Source: Phreatobacter sp. (GTDB lineage: Bacteria; Pseudomonadota; Alphaproteobacteria; Rhizobiales; Phreatobacteraceae). From it: a stretch of DNA of 64,000 nucleotides. The stretch's first letter is position 1; each line of letters starts with the position of its first letter. The stretch is from positions 85,305 through 149,304 of the forward strand of contig NZ_JAPZTZ010000015.1 in NCBI RefSeq assembly GCF_027532945.1. Reading direction: 5' to 3'. Both the position numbers and the translations under genes were made by a program. This document shows, in pieces, positions 43,200 through 53,900 of this stretch. The notes under the pieces were generated by a model. It worked only from the letters and a program-made list of their open reading frames with translations. It ran no database searches and was not told where the DNA came from.

Positions 43200-44435
43200 T
43201 CAGAGGCCGAGCTTCTTCTTGCGCTGGGCCAGAGTGCGCAGGCGCAGCGCGTTCAGCTTGATGAAGCCGGCGGCATCGCGGTGGTCATAGGCCACGGCGC
43301 CCTCCTCGAAGGTCACCAGCTCCTTGTCGTAGAGCGAGTAGGGGCTCTCGCGGCCGACCACGATGGCATTGCCCTTGTAGAGCTTCAGCCGCACCGAACC
43401 GGTGACGAACTGCTGGCTCTTGTCGATGAGGGCCTGGAGCATCTCGCGCTCCGGCGAGAACCAGAAGCCGTTGTAAATGAGCTCGGCATATTTCGGCATG
43501 AGCTCGTCCTTCAGATGCGCCGCGCCGCGGTCGAGCGTGATGCTCTCGATGGCGCGGTGGGCGAAGTAGAGGATCGTGCCGCCGGGCGTCTCGTACATGC
43601 CGCGCGACTTCATGCCGACGAAGCGGTTCTCGACGAGGTCGAGGCGGCCGATGCCGTTGATCTTGCCGAGTTCGTTCAGCTTGGTGAGGAGGGTGGCGGG
43701 CGACAGCGCCTGGCCGTCGATGCCGACAGCATCGCCCTCCTTGAAGTCGATGGTGATGTAGGTCGCCTTGTCCGGCGCGCTCTCCGGGCCGTCGGTGCGC
43801 GAATAGACGTAATCCGGCACCTCCTCGTTCGGGTCCTCCAGAACCATGCCCTCGGAGGACGCGTGAAGCAGGTTGGCGTCGACGGAGAAGGGCGCCTCGC
43901 CGCGCTTGTTCTTGGCGATCGGGATCTGGTGCTGTTCGGCGAACTCGATGAGCTTGGTGCGGCTCGACAGGTCCCACTCGCGCCAGGGCGCGATGACGGT
44001 CACGTCGGGCTTCAGCGCGTAGTAGGAGAGCTCGAAGCGGACCTGGTCGTTGCCCTTGCCGGTGGCGCCATGGGAGACGGCGTCGGCGCCGACGGCCTCG
44101 GCGATCTCGATCTGGCGCTTGGCGATGAGCGGGCGGGCGATGGAGGTGCCGAGGAGATAGAGGCCCTCATACATCGCGTTGGCGCGGAACATCGGGAAAA
44201 CGTAGTCCTTCACGAAGGTCTCGCGCAGGTCGTCCATGAAGATGTTCTCGGGCTTGATGCCGAGCAGCAGCGCCTTGTCGCGCGCCGGTCCCAGTTCCTC
44301 ACCCTGGCCGAGATCGGCGGTGAAGGTGACGACCTCGCAGCCATAGGTCGTCTGCAGCCACTTCAGGATGATCGAGGTGTCGAGACCGCCGGAATAGGCG
44401 AGGACGACTTTCTTGACGGACTTCTGGGCGGCCAT
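43200..44435 (-). CDS. argG: Argininosuccinate synthase
   Basis: A 411-residue ATP-dependent ligase that joins citrulline and aspartate in arginine biosynthesis; cytosolic tetramer. The N-terminal PP-loop AYSGGLDTS (13-21) binds ATP, and conserved [16 protein letters not shown] and [12 protein letters not shown] follow. Length is normal. Monocistronic, with an intrinsic terminator downstream. Confidence 0.97.
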   Translation of the reverse strand: MAAQKSVKKVVLAYSGGLDTSIILKWLQTTYGCEVVTFTADLGQGEELGPARDKALLLGIKPENIFMDDLRETFVKDYVFPMFRANAMYEGLYLLGTSIARPLIAKRQIEIAEAVGADAVSHGATGKGNDQVRFELSYYALKPDVTVIAPWREWDLSSRTKLIEFAEQHQIPIAKNKRGEAPFSVDANLLHASSEGMVLEDPNEEVPDYVYSRTDGPESAPDKATYITIDFKEGDAVGIDGQALSPATLLTKLNELGKINGIGRLDLVENRFVGMKSRGMYETPGGTILYFAHRAIESITLDRGAAHLKDELMPKYAELIYNGFWFSPEREMLQALIDKSQQFVTGSVRLKLYKGNAIVVGRESPYSLYDKELVTFEEGAVAYDHRDAAGFIKLNALRLRTLAQRKKKLGL

Positions 44436-44511
44436 GAGCGTTCCCTGACAGGGCTTGGGCGGGGTTGCGCCGACTTAAAGACAGTCCGGGCCGCTGGCAA
44501 GCGGGCCCATG

Positions 44512-45258
44512 TCAACCCGGCCGCCCGGCGAGGCGGCGGAGCGGCGCGCCGAGGCGGGCAAGGCGGGCGGCCCAGACGTCTTCCGGCACCGCGTTCGGGC
44601 GGCGGTAGAGCCAGCGATGGGCTGCTGCGATCATCACCAGGGTGATGAGGATGGCGATCAGCGTGTCGGAGAGGAAATGGCCGCCGAAGGCCATGCGCAG
44701 GCCGGAGATGACGGCCGTATAGGCGGCGACGCCGGCGAGCAGCGGCACGCGCGCCGCGGGCGGCGCCAGCAGGGCCGGCGCGGCGAGCCAGGCAGCGCCG
44801 GAGGCTTCGCCCGAGACGAAGGAGCAGTTGGTGCGGCATTCGCGGCCATTGCCCGGCTGCCACCACGGAGTGAACTGCCAGGGACCGCCGAACTGCGTCA
44901 CGTGGACGGGGCGGGCGCGGTCCCAGACCTCCTTGAAGACGCCGTTGACGACGAGGACCGGTGCAGCGGCGACGGTGAGGAAGAGGAAGAGCGCGGCGCG
45001 GGCGGACATGAACTGCCGGCTGGCGGGCGCGATGATGTGCTGGAGGATCGACACCAGCGCGGCGATGCCGATGGCGATGGTCGGCCACATGCTGACCCGA
45101 CGCAGGAGGGCCGGCAGGCTCCACTCGCTCATCCAGAAGCCGGTGGCCGGCGTCCAGAACCAGCTGCCGACCGTCAGGTCATCCTCGGGAAAGATGGCGA
45201 TGACGCTGATGGCGATCGCCAGGATGACGAGGACGGCGATGTAGAGGGCGCGGACCAA
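44512..45258 (-). CDS. PAP2-superfamily membrane phosphatase
   Basis: A 248-residue inner-membrane protein with about five TM helices. The PAP2 acid phosphatase motifs are recognisable: KEVWDRARP (C1), CSFVSGEASG (C2) and GLRMAFGGHFLSDT (C3, with the phosphate-nucleophile His). C2 reads SGE where the classical motif is PSGH. The family dephosphorylates lipid phosphates, undecaprenyl diphosphate or lipid A; the substrate is unresolved. Lies between argG and the YciB-like gene on the same strand. Confidence 0.85.
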   Translation of the reverse strand: MVRALYIAVLVILAIAISVIAIFPEDDLTVGSWFWTPATGFWMSEWSLPALLRRVSMWPTIAIGIAALVSILQHIIAPASRQFMSARAALFLFLTVAAAPVLVVNGVFKEVWDRARPVHVTQFGGPWQFTPWWQPGNGRECRTNCSFVSGEASGAAWLAAPALLAPPAARVPLLAGVAAYTAVISGLRMAFGGHFLSDTLIAILITLVMIAAAHRWLYRRPNAVPEDVWAARLARLGAPLRRLAGRPG

Positions 45259-45331
45259 GGGGGCTCCAACGGGTCGACAGCGATGCGCGCTTCTAGGCCA
45301 GCAGGGGGCGGCTGAACAGCGCCAGGGTGTC

Positions 45332-45940
45332 TCAGGAGGGCTTGTTCGCTTCCCCAGCGTCGTGGCGCATGATGAGCGGCACCTGCGCCATGGCGAAGGC
45401 CATGGTGAGGGGCATGATGCCCCAGACCTTGAAGGCCACCCAGAAATCGGTCGACTGGGTGCGCCAGACGATCTCGTTGAGGGCGGCGAGGACGAAGAAG
45501 AAGAAGGCCCAGCGCCAGGTGAGAAGGCGCCAGCCCTCGTCGGTGAGGTCGAAGACGCTGTCGAGCACGAGCTTCAGCACGTTGCGGCCGGTGAGCCCGG
45601 CCCAGACCAGCACGCCGCCGAACAGCGTGTTCACGATGGTGGGCTTCAGCTTGATGAAGAGCTCGTCGTGGAGCAGCAGCGTCAGGCCGCCGAAGATGGT
45701 GATGACGACCGCCGAGACCAGCGGCATGACGGGGAGCTTGCGCACCAGCGTCCAGGTGATGGCGAGGGAGGCGAGGACGGCGACGACGAAGATGCCGGTG
45801 GCGAGGAAGAGCCGGTTCTGCGTCGCCACCCCGAACCAGCGGTCGCCATAGGAATTGACGAGGAAGAACAGGACCAGCGGCCCCATCTCCAGGGCGAGCT
45901 TGGCGAGCGGCGGCAGTTGGTGTTTTTCGGTATGTGTCAT
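45332..45940 (-). CDS. Septation protein A / YciB-family inner-membrane protein
   Basis: A 202-residue integral membrane protein with about five TM helices, matching YciB/IspZ (LALEMGPLVLFFLVNSYG, KPTIVNTLFGGVLVWAGLTGRNVLKLVLD, NEIVWRTQSTDFWVAFKVWGIMPLT). It is linked to cell-envelope integrity and septation in the family. ATG 45940 starts at MTHTEKHQ, five codons inside an alternative ATG at 45955; neither has an ideal Shine-Dalgarno. Confidence 0.9.
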   Translation of the reverse strand: MTHTEKHQLPPLAKLALEMGPLVLFFLVNSYGDRWFGVATQNRLFLATGIFVVAVLASLAITWTLVRKLPVMPLVSAVVITIFGGLTLLLHDELFIKLKPTIVNTLFGGVLVWAGLTGRNVLKLVLDSVFDLTDEGWRLLTWRWAFFFFVLAALNEIVWRTQSTDFWVAFKVWGIMPLTMAFAMAQVPLIMRHDAGEANKPS

Positions 45941-46035
45941 CAGCCCTGGCGCCATGGACAAATCGTTCCGCGAGTTTAGCTTGCGCGCGACGTCGATACC
46001 AACACACACCGACGCGATCTTCGAGGAGTTGCCTC

Positions 46036-46734
46036 TTGTCCTACGTGTTCGAACCCGCCGCCCGCGCCGCCCTGCCCGTGGTCGGCACCGACAAGCTGTT
46101 CCCCGTGCGCCGGGTCTATTGCGTCGGCCGCAACTATGCCGCCCATGCCCGCGAGATGGGCGGCGACCCGACGCGCGAGCCGCCGTTCTTCTTCAACAAG
46201 ACCGCCGATGCCCTGCAGCCGGTGCCGCATGGCGTGACCGTCGACCATCCCTATCCTCCGAAGACCTCCAACTATCACTTTGAGCTCGAGATGGTTGTCG
46301 CCCTCGCCAAAGGCGGCAAGGACATTCCGGTCGAGAAGGCCCTCGATTGCGTCTTCGGCTATGCCGTCGGCCTCGACATGACCCGCCGCGACCTGCAGGA
46401 CGAGGCCAAGGCGCTGAAGCGCCCGTGGGAGCTCGGCAAGTCCTCGGACCTGTCCGGCCCGGTCGGCCCGCTCTATCCGGTGTCGATGGTCGGCCATAAG
46501 GGCAAGGGCCCGATCTCGCTCACCGTCGACGGCGTCACGAAGCAGAAGGCGGACCTTGCCGACATGATCTGGTCGGTGGCCGAGCAGATCTCCTTCCTGT
46601 CGACCTATTTCGAGGTCTGCCCCGGCGACGTGATCTTCTCCGGCACGCCGGACGGCGTCGGCGCGGTGACGCGCGGCCAGACCATGGTCGCCGCCGTTGA
46701 CGGTCTCGGCGAGATCAGCCTGAAGGTGGTCTGA
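46036..46734 (+). CDS. Fumarylacetoacetate hydrolase-family protein
   Basis: A 232-residue FAH-fold hydrolase, probably a fumarylpyruvate/maleylpyruvate or acylpyruvate hydrolase of aromatic-compound breakdown. CVGRNYAAHA, the metal-ligand pair in HFELEMVV and the Asp in GLDMTRRDLQ are visible, as is the C-terminal FSGTPDGVGAV. The start is taken as TTG 46036 because GAGGAG lies 7 bp upstream and the protein begins SYVFEP as in the family; no ATG fits. Divergent from the YciB-like gene; terminator downstream. Confidence 0.88.
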   Translation: MSYVFEPAARAALPVVGTDKLFPVRRVYCVGRNYAAHAREMGGDPTREPPFFFNKTADALQPVPHGVTVDHPYPPKTSNYHFELEMVVALAKGGKDIPVEKALDCVFGYAVGLDMTRRDLQDEAKALKRPWELGKSSDLSGPVGPLYPVSMVGHKGKGPISLTVDGVTKQKADLADMIWSVAEQISFLSTYFEVCPGDVIFSGTPDGVGAVTRGQTMVAAVDGLGEISLKVV

Positions 46735-46768
46735 CGCCCCTCCCCGGCCCAACGCCGGTCCGACACAA

Positions 46769-46796
46769 CGCGGCTGCCCCGGCAGCCGCGTTTTTT
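46769..46796 (+). terminator. Rho-independent terminator of the FAH gene
   Basis: CGCGGCTGCC (46769-46778) pairs with GGCAGCCGCG (46781-46790), followed by TTTTTT. It ends at the stop codon of the convergent YcxB-like gene, so the two transcripts meet here. Confidence 0.9.
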
Positions 46797-47335
46797 CATG
46801 CCCGCACGGGAGGCTGCGGCAGTCGGGCGTTGGCGAAGGCGAGGAAGCCGTCCCAGTCGCCGCCGGACAGGCCGCGGCGTGACAGCGGAACGGCCTCCAC
46901 CTTGCCGAGGAACAGGAAGAGGTGGTCGGGCGTGACGACGGCCGCCTTCACAGCACCCCAGGCGATGCGGCCGCTCCAGGCCTCGACGGCCCAGGCGACA
47001 CCCTCGTCATCCGCCGTGGCGACCAGCGGCTTGTTGGCAGCCGCATAGCGGGAAAAGACCCAGCGGCCGACGACCTGGTCGAAGAACAGGTCGACGAGCG
47101 GGATGAAGACGAACAGGCCGAGGAGCCATTTCGCCACGTCCCAATGCAGGTAGACGCGCCAGGGAACGGAGAACCCGCCAAACCACCAGAGCACGGCGGC
47201 GAGGATCAGCAGCAGGACGGGATAGCGCAGCCAGCGGCCATGCCCCTTGAGCGGGCCGAGCCGCTGCCGGGCGCGCAGCACGGCGCGATAATCCGCGAAG
47301 CTGGTGTCGCTGGCGAAGCGATAGGCTGCCTCCAT
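46796..47335 (-). CDS. YcxB-like membrane protein of unknown function
   Basis: A 179-residue protein with two adjacent TM helices (about residues 38-53 and 66-84) flanked by cytosolic segments. The C-terminal part (VAWAVEAWSGRIAWGAVKAAVVTPDHLFLFLGKVEAVPLSRRGL) resembles the YcxB-type domain. Function is unknown. ATG 47335 is preceded by GGGAG. It converges with the FAH gene and lies downstream of infB without an evident functional link. Confidence 0.75.
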   Translation of the reverse strand: MEAAYRFASDTSFADYRAVLRARQRLGPLKGHGRWLRYPVLLLILAAVLWWFGGFSVPWRVYLHWDVAKWLLGLFVFIPLVDLFFDQVVGRWVFSRYAAANKPLVATADDEGVAWAVEAWSGRIAWGAVKAAVVTPDHLFLFLGKVEAVPLSRRGLSGGDWDGFLAFANARLPQPPVRA

Positions 47336-47446
47336 GCCGGTCAGGTCTCCCTCTTGTTGCCGCTCGCGCCCCTCGGGGGCGGCCGGCCGATGGTCCACTT
47401 GACCATGGGTCGCGGCAGCCGCGCTTCCGGTTCATGGGCCCCAAAC

Positions 47447-47472
47447 AGAAAAGGCGGCCCGAAGGCCGCCTT
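47447..47472 (-). terminator. Rho-independent terminator of the nusA-infB operon
   Basis: AAGGCGGCC (47451-47459) pairs with GGCCGCCTT (47464-47472) around a CGAA loop. The T-tract (TTTTCTG) is on the minus strand, 26 bp after the infB stop. Confidence 0.85.
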
Positions 47473-47497
47473 GTCCGATCTCCAATGACGCCGGGCG

Positions 47498-50400
47498 TCA
47501 CAGCGAGCGCTTGATCTCCTCGACCCGGTAGCACTCGATGACGTCGCCCGAGCGCATGTCCTGGTAGCTCTCGAAGGCCATGCCGCATTCCTGGCCGACC
47601 TGGACTTCCTTGACCTCGTCCTTGAAGCGCTTGAGCGTCGAGAGCTTGCCCTCGTGCACCACCACGCTGTCGCGGATGAGGCGGACATTGGCGCCGCGCT
47701 CGACGCGGCCGTCGGTGACACGGCAACCCGCCACCTTGCCGACCTTGGTGATGTTGAACACCTCCAGGATCTCGGCATTGCCCAGCATGGTCTCGCGCAG
47801 TTCGGGCGCGAGCAGGCCGGACATGGCGGCCTTCATGTCATCCACAAGGTCGTAGATGATGTTGTAGTAGCGGATCTCGATGCCCGCCTGCTCGGCTGCG
47901 GCACGCGCTTCCTTGTGGGCGCGCGTGTTGAAGCCGATGACCACGGCGCCCGCGGTCTGGGCGAGGCCGACATCGCTCTCGGTGATGCCGCCGACACCCG
48001 ACAGGATGACGCGGGCTGCGACCTCGTCATTGCCGACCTTGGCCAGCGCACCGACGATGGCCTCGACGGAACCCTGCACGTCACCCTTGATGATGAGCGG
48101 GAATTCCTTCTTGCCGGCACCGGCCTTGAGCTGGCTCATCATGTCGACAAGGCTGCGGCCGGCGCCAAGGCGGGCTGCTGCCTTCTCGCGCTTCACCGCC
48201 TGGCGGTAATCGGCGATCTCGCGGGCGCGGGCCTCGGTCTCGACCACCGCGACGCGGTCGCCGGCCTCGGGCGTGCCGTTGAAGCCGAGCACCTCGACCG
48301 GGACCGAGGGACCGGCACCGTCGACCGTCTCGCCCTTGTCGTTGATGAGGGCGCGGACGCGACCCCACTCGGCGCCGGCGACGATGATGTCGCCGGGATG
48401 CATGGTGCCGCGCTGGATGAGCACGGTGGCGACCGGGCCGCGGCCGCGATCGAGCTTGGCCTCGATGACCGTGCCCTCGGCGAGGCGGAAGCCGTTCGCC
48501 TTGAGGTCGAGCAGCTCAGCCTGCAGCTGGATGAGCTCCAGCAGCTTGTCGAGGCCCTGGCCGGTCTTGGCCGAGAGTTCAACCTCGAGCACCTCGCCGC
48601 CGAGGCTCTCGAGCTGCACCTCGTACTGGAGCAGGTCGGTCTTGACCTTCTCGGGACGGGCGTCGGGCAGGTCGATCTTGTTGATCGCCACGATCAGCGG
48701 GACCTTGGCGGCCTTGGCGTGATTGATGGCCTCGACCGTCTGCGGCATGACCGAGTCGTTCGCCGCCACCACCAGGACCACGATATCCGTCACCTTGGCG
48801 CCGCGGGCGCGCATGGCGGTGAAGGCGGCGTGGCCCGGCGTGTCGATGAAGGTGACGAGACCGCCAAGCGGCGTCTGCACCTGGTAGGCGCCGATATGCT
48901 GGGTGATGCCGCCGGCCTCGCCCGAGACCACGTTGGTCTTGCGCAGGGCGTCGAGCAGCGAGGTCTTGCCGTGGTCGACGTGGCCCATGATGGTCACGAC
49001 CGGAGCGCGCGCCTCCAGCATGTCCTCCGGATCCGGAGTGTCGAAGAGGCCTTCCTCGACGTCCGACTCGGCGACACGCTTCACGGTATGGCCGAGCTCC
49101 TCGGCGATCAGCTGCGCGGTGTCGGCATCGATCACGTCGGTGATCTTATGCATCGCGCCCTGCTTCATCAGCATGCGGATAATGTCGACGGCGCGCTCCG
49201 ACATACGGTTGGCAAGATCGGCGATGGTGATCGTCTCGGGGATCGTCACCTCGCGCAAAATCTTTTCCTTCTGTTCGGTCACCCGGCGGCCGGACATGCG
49301 CTGCACGCGGCGGCGGAACGAGGCTTCCGACCGCATGCGGTCCGAGGCGTCTTCCAGGGCATTGGTCAGGGTCAGGCGCGTGCGGCTCGGCGCGTCAGCG
49401 GCCGGGCGCTCCGGGCGGGCGGCGGGCGTCGCCGCCTTGCCGCCAACGCCGCGGCGGGCGCCGCGCGGTGCGTCATCGTCATCGGCGCCGCCACGCGGAC
49501 GGCCGGCGGCCGGCGGGCCGGACCGCATCGGGCCGGCACCCTCGGGGCGGGTGGGAATGGCGCTCGCGGCGGGCGCACCGGTGAACGGGCGCGGCGGACG
49601 CGGACCGTCGAGCCGCGGCGGGCGGCCATCGGCGCGCGGCGGGCGGTCGCCGAAGGGACGGTCGCCCGGCGGGCGCGGCGGACGATCGCCATAGGGGCGG
49701 TCGCCGTCGCGGGGCGGACGGTCACCGAAGGGACGGTCACCCGGCGGGCGCGGCGGACGATCGCCGAAGGGACGGTCGCCCTGCGGACGCGGCGGACGAT
49801 CGCCATAGGGGCGGTCGCCCTGCGGACGGGCGCCATAACCACCCTCGCGGGGCGGGCGGTCACCGAAACCGGGGCGGTCACCCTGGGGACGGGGCGGACG
49901 GTCGCCATAGGGGCGGTCGCCCTGCGGACGGGCGCCATAGCCACCCTCGCGCGGCGGGCGATCGCCGAAACCGGGGCGGTCACCCTGCGGGCGATCGCCG
50001 AAGCTGCGGGCCTCGCGGGGGGGCGGGGCGGAGGAGCGGGCCTCCGGCTGCGGAGCGGCGTCGGCCTGGTCGGCGCGCGGCTGGCGGCCGATATCGTCGA
50101 GGCTGCGGGGGCGGTTCTCGTCACCGAAGCGGCGGCGGGATTCCCACTCGGCGCGGCGGCGGGCCTCCTCCTCGGCGCGACGGCGGTCGTCCTCCTCGCG
50201 CTGGCGGCGGTCCTGCTCGGCGCGCTCGGCGGCGCGGCGCGCCTCTTCCTCGGCGCGGCGGCGGTTGTCCTCGTCGGAGACCTTGCGCTCCTCGGTCTCG
50301 CGCTGGCGGGCATCGGCGAGCACGCGCTCGCGGGCCTCGCGCTCCTCGTCAGAAAGGGTGCGCAGGATCATGCCGGCAGGAGCGGCAGGCTTCGCGGCGG

Positions 50401-50656
50401 CGGGCTTGGCGGCCACGGGCGCAGCCGGGGCGGGAGCCGGCGCCGGGGCGGGAGCCGCGGGCGCGGCGGCGCCGGGACGCGGAGGCGCGAACGAGCGCGG
50501 CTTCGCCGAGACCTTCTCCACCACGACGGTCTTGGTGCGGCCGTGGCTGAAGCTCTGGCGAACCATGCTCTGTTCATTGCCGGCGGGCTTCTTCAGGCTG
50601 AGGGTCTTGCCCGTCAGGCTGAGGGTCTTGTCGCCGGAGGTCTTCTCATCGGTCAT
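47498..50656 (-). CDS. infB: Translation initiation factor IF-2
   Basis: A 1052-residue IF-2 that positions fMet-tRNA on the 30S subunit and drives subunit joining by GTP hydrolysis. The N-terminal 440 residues are a low-complexity extension: an Ala/Pro stretch, a charged helix (100-185, RRAEEEARR repeats) and a Gly-Asp-Arg-Pro repeat array (220-341). Then come the IF2_N domain ([20 protein letters not shown]), the G domain with GHVDHGKTS (about 557), DTPGHAAF and NKID, and domains III-IV. Last gene of the rimP-nusA-ylxR-infB operon. Confidence 0.97.
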   Translation of the reverse strand: MTDEKTSGDKTLSLTGKTLSLKKPAGNEQSMVRQSFSHGRTKTVVVEKVSAKPRSFAPPRPGAAAPAAPAPAPAPAPAAPVAAKPAAAKPAAPAGMILRTLSDEEREARERVLADARQRETEERKVSDEDNRRRAEEEARRAAERAEQDRRQREEDDRRRAEEEARRRAEWESRRRFGDENRPRSLDDIGRQPRADQADAAPQPEARSSAPPPREARSFGDRPQGDRPGFGDRPPREGGYGARPQGDRPYGDRPPRPQGDRPGFGDRPPREGGYGARPQGDRPYGDRPPRPQGDRPFGDRPPRPPGDRPFGDRPPRDGDRPYGDRPPRPPGDRPFGDRPPRADGRPPRLDGPRPPRPFTGAPAASAIPTRPEGAGPMRSGPPAAGRPRGGADDDDAPRGARRGVGGKAATPAARPERPAADAPSRTRLTLTNALEDASDRMRSEASFRRRVQRMSGRRVTEQKEKILREVTIPETITIADLANRMSERAVDIIRMLMKQGAMHKITDVIDADTAQLIAEELGHTVKRVAESDVEEGLFDTPDPEDMLEARAPVVTIMGHVDHGKTSLLDALRKTNVVSGEAGGITQHIGAYQVQTPLGGLVTFIDTPGHAAFTAMRARGAKVTDIVVLVVAANDSVMPQTVEAINHAKAAKVPLIVAINKIDLPDARPEKVKTDLLQYEVQLESLGGEVLEVELSAKTGQGLDKLLELIQLQAELLDLKANGFRLAEGTVIEAKLDRGRGPVATVLIQRGTMHPGDIIVAGAEWGRVRALINDKGETVDGAGPSVPVEVLGFNGTPEAGDRVAVVETEARAREIADYRQAVKREKAAARLGAGRSLVDMMSQLKAGAGKKEFPLIIKGDVQGSVEAIVGALAKVGNDEVAARVILSGVGGITESDVGLAQTAGAVVIGFNTRAHKEARAAAEQAGIEIRYYNIIYDLVDDMKAAMSGLLAPELRETMLGNAEILEVFNITKVGKVAGCRVTDGRVERGANVRLIRDSVVVHEGKLSTLKRFKDEVKEVQVGQECGMAFESYQDMRSGDVIECYRVEEIKRSL
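49634..49999 (-). repeat. In-frame GDRP-type tandem repeat array inside infB
   Basis: Encodes residues 220-341 of IF-2 as degenerate repeats of (Y/F)GDRPPRP(Q/P)GDRP. Within it, residues 222-255 and 256-289 are the same 34-residue unit repeated (102 bp, 49790-49993). Such arrays expand or contract by slippage, so length may vary between strains. Confidence 0.85.
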
Positions 50657-50697
50657 TCGGTTCGGGTCCTGCGCCTATCGGCTTTGGTCCTGGGAAT

Positions 50698-51399
50698 TCA
50701 GTGCTTCGGCTCGTTGACGGGAGCCGGAGGCGTCGCGCCGGTCACAGATCCGGTGCGATAGACCTCAAGGGCCGTGCAGCGCGCGAGTACGTTGGTGCTC
50801 GGCCCGCCGGCGAGCAGGGCAGCATGTACCACATTCATGCGCCCCAATGCCAAATCCAATTGCAGCGAGGTGAACGCCGTCACGCGCGGCAGCTCATCGC
50901 CGGTATCGGGATCGGCACGGCGGGCCGCCTGGCCGATTTTCCTGACCCCGTCATCGCGCGCATCGGCGGCGTGGATGAGGCCTGCGACCTTGCCCTCGGC
51001 CAGCGCGCCCTCGACCTTGGAAAAGCCGGCGACCACGGCGCCCGCCTTGTTGGCGAGCGACAGGGCGGCGATGGCCTGGGCCTCCAGGAGCTTCTCGACG
51101 AGGTCGGGAAGATCGGCCGCGACCGTGACCTCGCGCTTGAAGGCGCGGGCGAAAAGCTTGCGCTTCACCGCCTCGGCGACCGCCGGGCGGGTGGCGGTGA
51201 CCCAGGCGCCGCGGCCGGGCAGGCGGGCCTTGATGTCGGGAACGACGGCGTCGTCGGGACCGACGACGAACCGTATGAGACCGTCGGGGGAGCCCGCCCG
51301 GCGATGGACAATGCAGGTGCGCTCGCTCCCCGCGCGGCCCGTCAGCGGGCCGGCATCGAGCGTCGGCTCATCAGCATCGTTCACCACGGTTGCGGCCAC
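50698..51399 (-). CDS. YlxR/DUF448-type RNA-binding protein with L7Ae-like domain
   Basis: A 233-residue protein encoded between nusA and infB. The N-terminal part is YlxR-like (ERTCIVHRRAGSPDGLIRFV, LPGRGAWVTATRPAVAEAVKRKLFARAFKR) and the C-terminal part resembles an L7Ae/L30e fold (ALSLANKAGAVVAGFSKVEGALAEGKVAGLIHAADA). YlxR proteins bind RNA and can modulate RNase P or transcription in other bacteria. The first Cys of the usual CxxC-like start is present, but the motif is reduced to TCIVHRR. Operon position is conserved. Confidence 0.88.
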   Translation of the reverse strand: MAATVVNDADEPTLDAGPLTGRAGSERTCIVHRRAGSPDGLIRFVVGPDDAVVPDIKARLPGRGAWVTATRPAVAEAVKRKLFARAFKREVTVAADLPDLVEKLLEAQAIAALSLANKAGAVVAGFSKVEGALAEGKVAGLIHAADARDDGVRKIGQAARRADPDTGDELPRVTAFTSLQLDLALGRMNVVHAALLAGGPSTNVLARCTALEVYRTGSVTGATPPAPVNEPKH

Positions 51400-51417
51400 C
51401 CCGGCTCATCTCCCCGC

Positions 51418-53004
51418 TCAGGCTTCGGCAGGCTCGGAATCGGCCTCGGCCGGCTCCGGAGCCTCGATCCAGCCCGCCTTGACGCGGGCCTGCATGATCA
51501 TCGCCTCGGCCTCGTCCTTGGACAGATCGAAACCGTCGAGGAAGCCGGAATGCTTGACGGTCTGGCCGTCCTTGCGCTCGCTCCAGCCGACGATGTCGTC
51601 CGGCACGCAGCCGGCGAAGTCCTCAAGCGACTTCACGTCGTTCTCGCCGAGCTTCACCATCATGGCGGTGGTGATGCCCTCCACCTCGCGCAGGTCGTCG
51701 GCAACGCCGAGCTGCTTGCGCTTGGCGTCATGCTCGGCCTCGACCTTGGCGATGTTGTCGAGGGCACGGCGCTGCAGCTCCTGGGCGGTCTCCTCGTCGA
51801 AGCCCTCGATGGAGGCGAGGTCGGAGAGATCGACATAGGCGACCTCCTCGACCGAGCGGAAGCCCTCGGAGGTGAGCAGCTGGCCGACAACCTCATCGAC
51901 GTCGAGCGCGGCCATGAACAGCTTGGTGCGGACCTCGAACTCGGCCTGGCGACGCTCCGACTCCTCCTGCTCGGTGAGGATGTCGATGTCCCAGCCGGTG
52001 AGCTGCGAGGCGAGGCGGACGTTCTGGCCACGGCGGCCGATGGCGAGCGAGAGCTGCGGATCGGGCACGACGACCTCGATGCGCTCACGGTCCTCGTCGA
52101 GCACGACCTTGGCCACCTCGGCCGGGGCCAGCGCGTTCACCACGAAGGTGGCGATGTCCGGGTTCCACGGGATGATGTCGACCTTCTCGCCCTGAAGCTC
52201 GGCGACGACCGCCTGGACGCGCGAGCCGCGCATACCGACGCAGGCGCCGACCGGGTCGATGGAGGAATCGCGCGAGACGACGGCGATCTTGGCGCGCGAG
52301 CCGGGGTCGCGGGCGACCGCCTTGATCTCGACGATGCCGTCATAGATCTCCGGAACCTCCTGGCCGAAGAGCTTGGCCATGAACTGCGGATGGGTGCGCG
52401 ACAGGAAGATCTGCGGCCCGCGCTGCTCGCGACGCACGTCGAAGAGATAGGCGCGGACGCGGTCGCCGTTGCGGAACATCTCGCGCGGGATCAGCTCGTC
52501 GCGGCGGATGATCGCCTCACCGCGGCCGAGGTCGACGATGACGTTGCCATATTCGACGCGCTTGACGAGGCCGGAGACGATCTCGCCGACGCGGTCCTTG
52601 TACTCGTCGAACTGGCGGTCACGCTCGGCCTCGCGGACCTTCTGGACGATGACCTGCTTGGCCGACTGGGCGGCGATGCGGCCGAAGTCGAAGGGCGGAA
52701 GGGTCTCGGCAATCCAGTCGCCGGGCTGGGCGGCCGGGTTCTTGCGGCGGGCCTCTTCGGTGGCGATCTGGATGGCGACGTTATCGACCTCGTCGACGAC
52801 CTGGAGGAGGCGCGACAGGCGGATCTCGCCGGACTTCGGATTGATCTCGGCGCGGACCTCGGTCTCCTGGCCGTAGCGCGAGCGCGCGGCCTTCTGGATC
52901 GCGTCCTCCATCGCCTCGAGCACGATCTGACGGTCGATCTGCTTCTCGCGTGCGACCGCATCCGCAATCTGCAGGAGTTCCAGTCGGTTTGCCGAAACGG
53001 CCAT
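51418..53004 (-). CDS. nusA: Transcription termination/antitermination factor NusA
   Basis: A 528-residue RNA polymerase-associated factor controlling pausing, termination and antitermination. In order: N-terminal RNAP-binding domain ([29 protein letters not shown]), S1 domain (about 135-200), KH1 ([15 protein letters not shown]) and KH2 ([22 protein letters not shown]), then two C-terminal helix-hairpin-helix repeats. The end is acidic ([13 protein letters not shown]). It lies 18 bp upstream of the YlxR-like gene and 12 bp after rimP in one operon. Confidence 0.96.
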   Translation of the reverse strand: MAVSANRLELLQIADAVAREKQIDRQIVLEAMEDAIQKAARSRYGQETEVRAEINPKSGEIRLSRLLQVVDEVDNVAIQIATEEARRKNPAAQPGDWIAETLPPFDFGRIAAQSAKQVIVQKVREAERDRQFDEYKDRVGEIVSGLVKRVEYGNVIVDLGRGEAIIRRDELIPREMFRNGDRVRAYLFDVRREQRGPQIFLSRTHPQFMAKLFGQEVPEIYDGIVEIKAVARDPGSRAKIAVVSRDSSIDPVGACVGMRGSRVQAVVAELQGEKVDIIPWNPDIATFVVNALAPAEVAKVVLDEDRERIEVVVPDPQLSLAIGRRGQNVRLASQLTGWDIDILTEQEESERRQAEFEVRTKLFMAALDVDEVVGQLLTSEGFRSVEEVAYVDLSDLASIEGFDEETAQELQRRALDNIAKVEAEHDAKRKQLGVADDLREVEGITTAMMVKLGENDVKSLEDFAGCVPDDIVGWSERKDGQTVKHSGFLDGFDLSKDEAEAMIMQARVKAGWIEAPEPAEADSEPAEA

Positions 53005-53016
53005 GGTCGGTCCCCT

Positions 53017-53832
53017 CTAGCGGGAAGGTTTGGGTTTGGCGTAACGGCCCGGCCCCTTGGGCTTCGGGCCACGGGAATAGGGCGTGCCGGGCGTCGGCTT
53101 CTTCTTCGGCGCGGCGGCCGGGCGCACCGGGCGCGGCGTGCCGGGACGGACGATAACGATCTCGGTGTCGTCCTCGCCCTCGTCGGCGGCGTCGATGTCC
53201 TCGTCGCCGTCCTCGTCATCTTCCTCGATGGCGCGGCCGGCGGCTTTCGCGCGGCGCAGCGCCTCGCGGATGAGGTCATCGGTCAGCACGAGGCGCGCCT
53301 CGCCGATCTCCTCGATCGGCAGCAGCACTTCGCTCGGCTCGTCGCCCTTGGTGTCGGTGCGCTTGATGCGGGCGTCCTTGCCGGCGGCGCCGAGCACGAA
53401 GCCGCGGTAGCGCTTGCGGCCGTCCTGGGCGACCGCCATCTCGATCTTCGCCTCATAGCCCGACCAGCGGTCGAAATCGCCGGCGCGGACAAGCGGCCGG
53501 TCGATGCCGGGCGAGGAGATCTCCAGATTGTAGGCGGAGGCGATCGGGTCCTCGACATCGAGGACCGGCGACAGGGCGCGGCTCACCGCCTCGCAATCGT
53601 CGATGGTGAAGGTGCCGTCGGGCCGCTCGGCCATGATCTGCAGCGTCGAGCCGCCGGCCTGCGAGCCGGAGATGCGCACCCGCACCAGGCGGAAGCCGAG
53701 GCCCTCCAGCACCGGCTCGGCAATGGCGGCGACGCGCGCCGCCGGCCCCGTCTCGACGATGAGACGCGGATCGGCTCCGCCGGCCTCGGCCGTGGCGGCA
53801 TCTTCAACGGGACGCGGGTCTTGCCCGGACAA
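53017..53832 (-). CDS. rimP: Ribosome maturation factor RimP
   Basis: A 271-residue protein needed for 30S subunit maturation. The core ([36 protein letters not shown] and [14 protein letters not shown]) is typical. The C-terminus is extended by an acidic run ([20 protein letters not shown]) and a basic Pro/Lys tail not found in E. coli RimP. Start chosen as TTG 53832 because CGGAG lies 6 bp upstream. Open frame continues to ATG 53913, but that would translate through a strong intrinsic terminator hairpin; GTG 53856 is another option. First gene of the nusA-infB operon. Confidence 0.85.
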   Translation of the reverse strand: MSGQDPRPVEDAATAEAGGADPRLIVETGPAARVAAIAEPVLEGLGFRLVRVRISGSQAGGSTLQIMAERPDGTFTIDDCEAVSRALSPVLDVEDPIASAYNLEISSPGIDRPLVRAGDFDRWSGYEAKIEMAVAQDGRKRYRGFVLGAAGKDARIKRTDTKGDEPSEVLLPIEEIGEARLVLTDDLIREALRRAKAAGRAIEEDDEDGDEDIDAADEGEDDTEIVIVRPGTPRPVRPAAAPKKKPTPGTPYSRGPKPKGPGRYAKPKPSR

Positions 53833-53865
53833 TCGCAACTCCGACAGGGAGATCACCGGCGGCTG

Positions 53866-53900
53866 AAACAAAAAGAGCGGGTCCCCGGGGGGACCCACTC
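53866..53900 (-). terminator. Intrinsic terminator in the leader of rimP-nusA-infB
   Basis: On the minus strand, GAGTGGGTCCCC (53900-53889) pairs with GGGGACCCGCTC (53886-53875) over 12 bp with one G-T wobble, followed by TTTTTGTTT. The U-tract ends about 34 bp before the probable rimP start and 118 bp after the TIGR02300 stop. It may simply end the upstream gene, but no room for a promoter remains between it and rimP, so rimP transcription must read through it. That makes an attenuator plausible. Confidence 0.85.
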
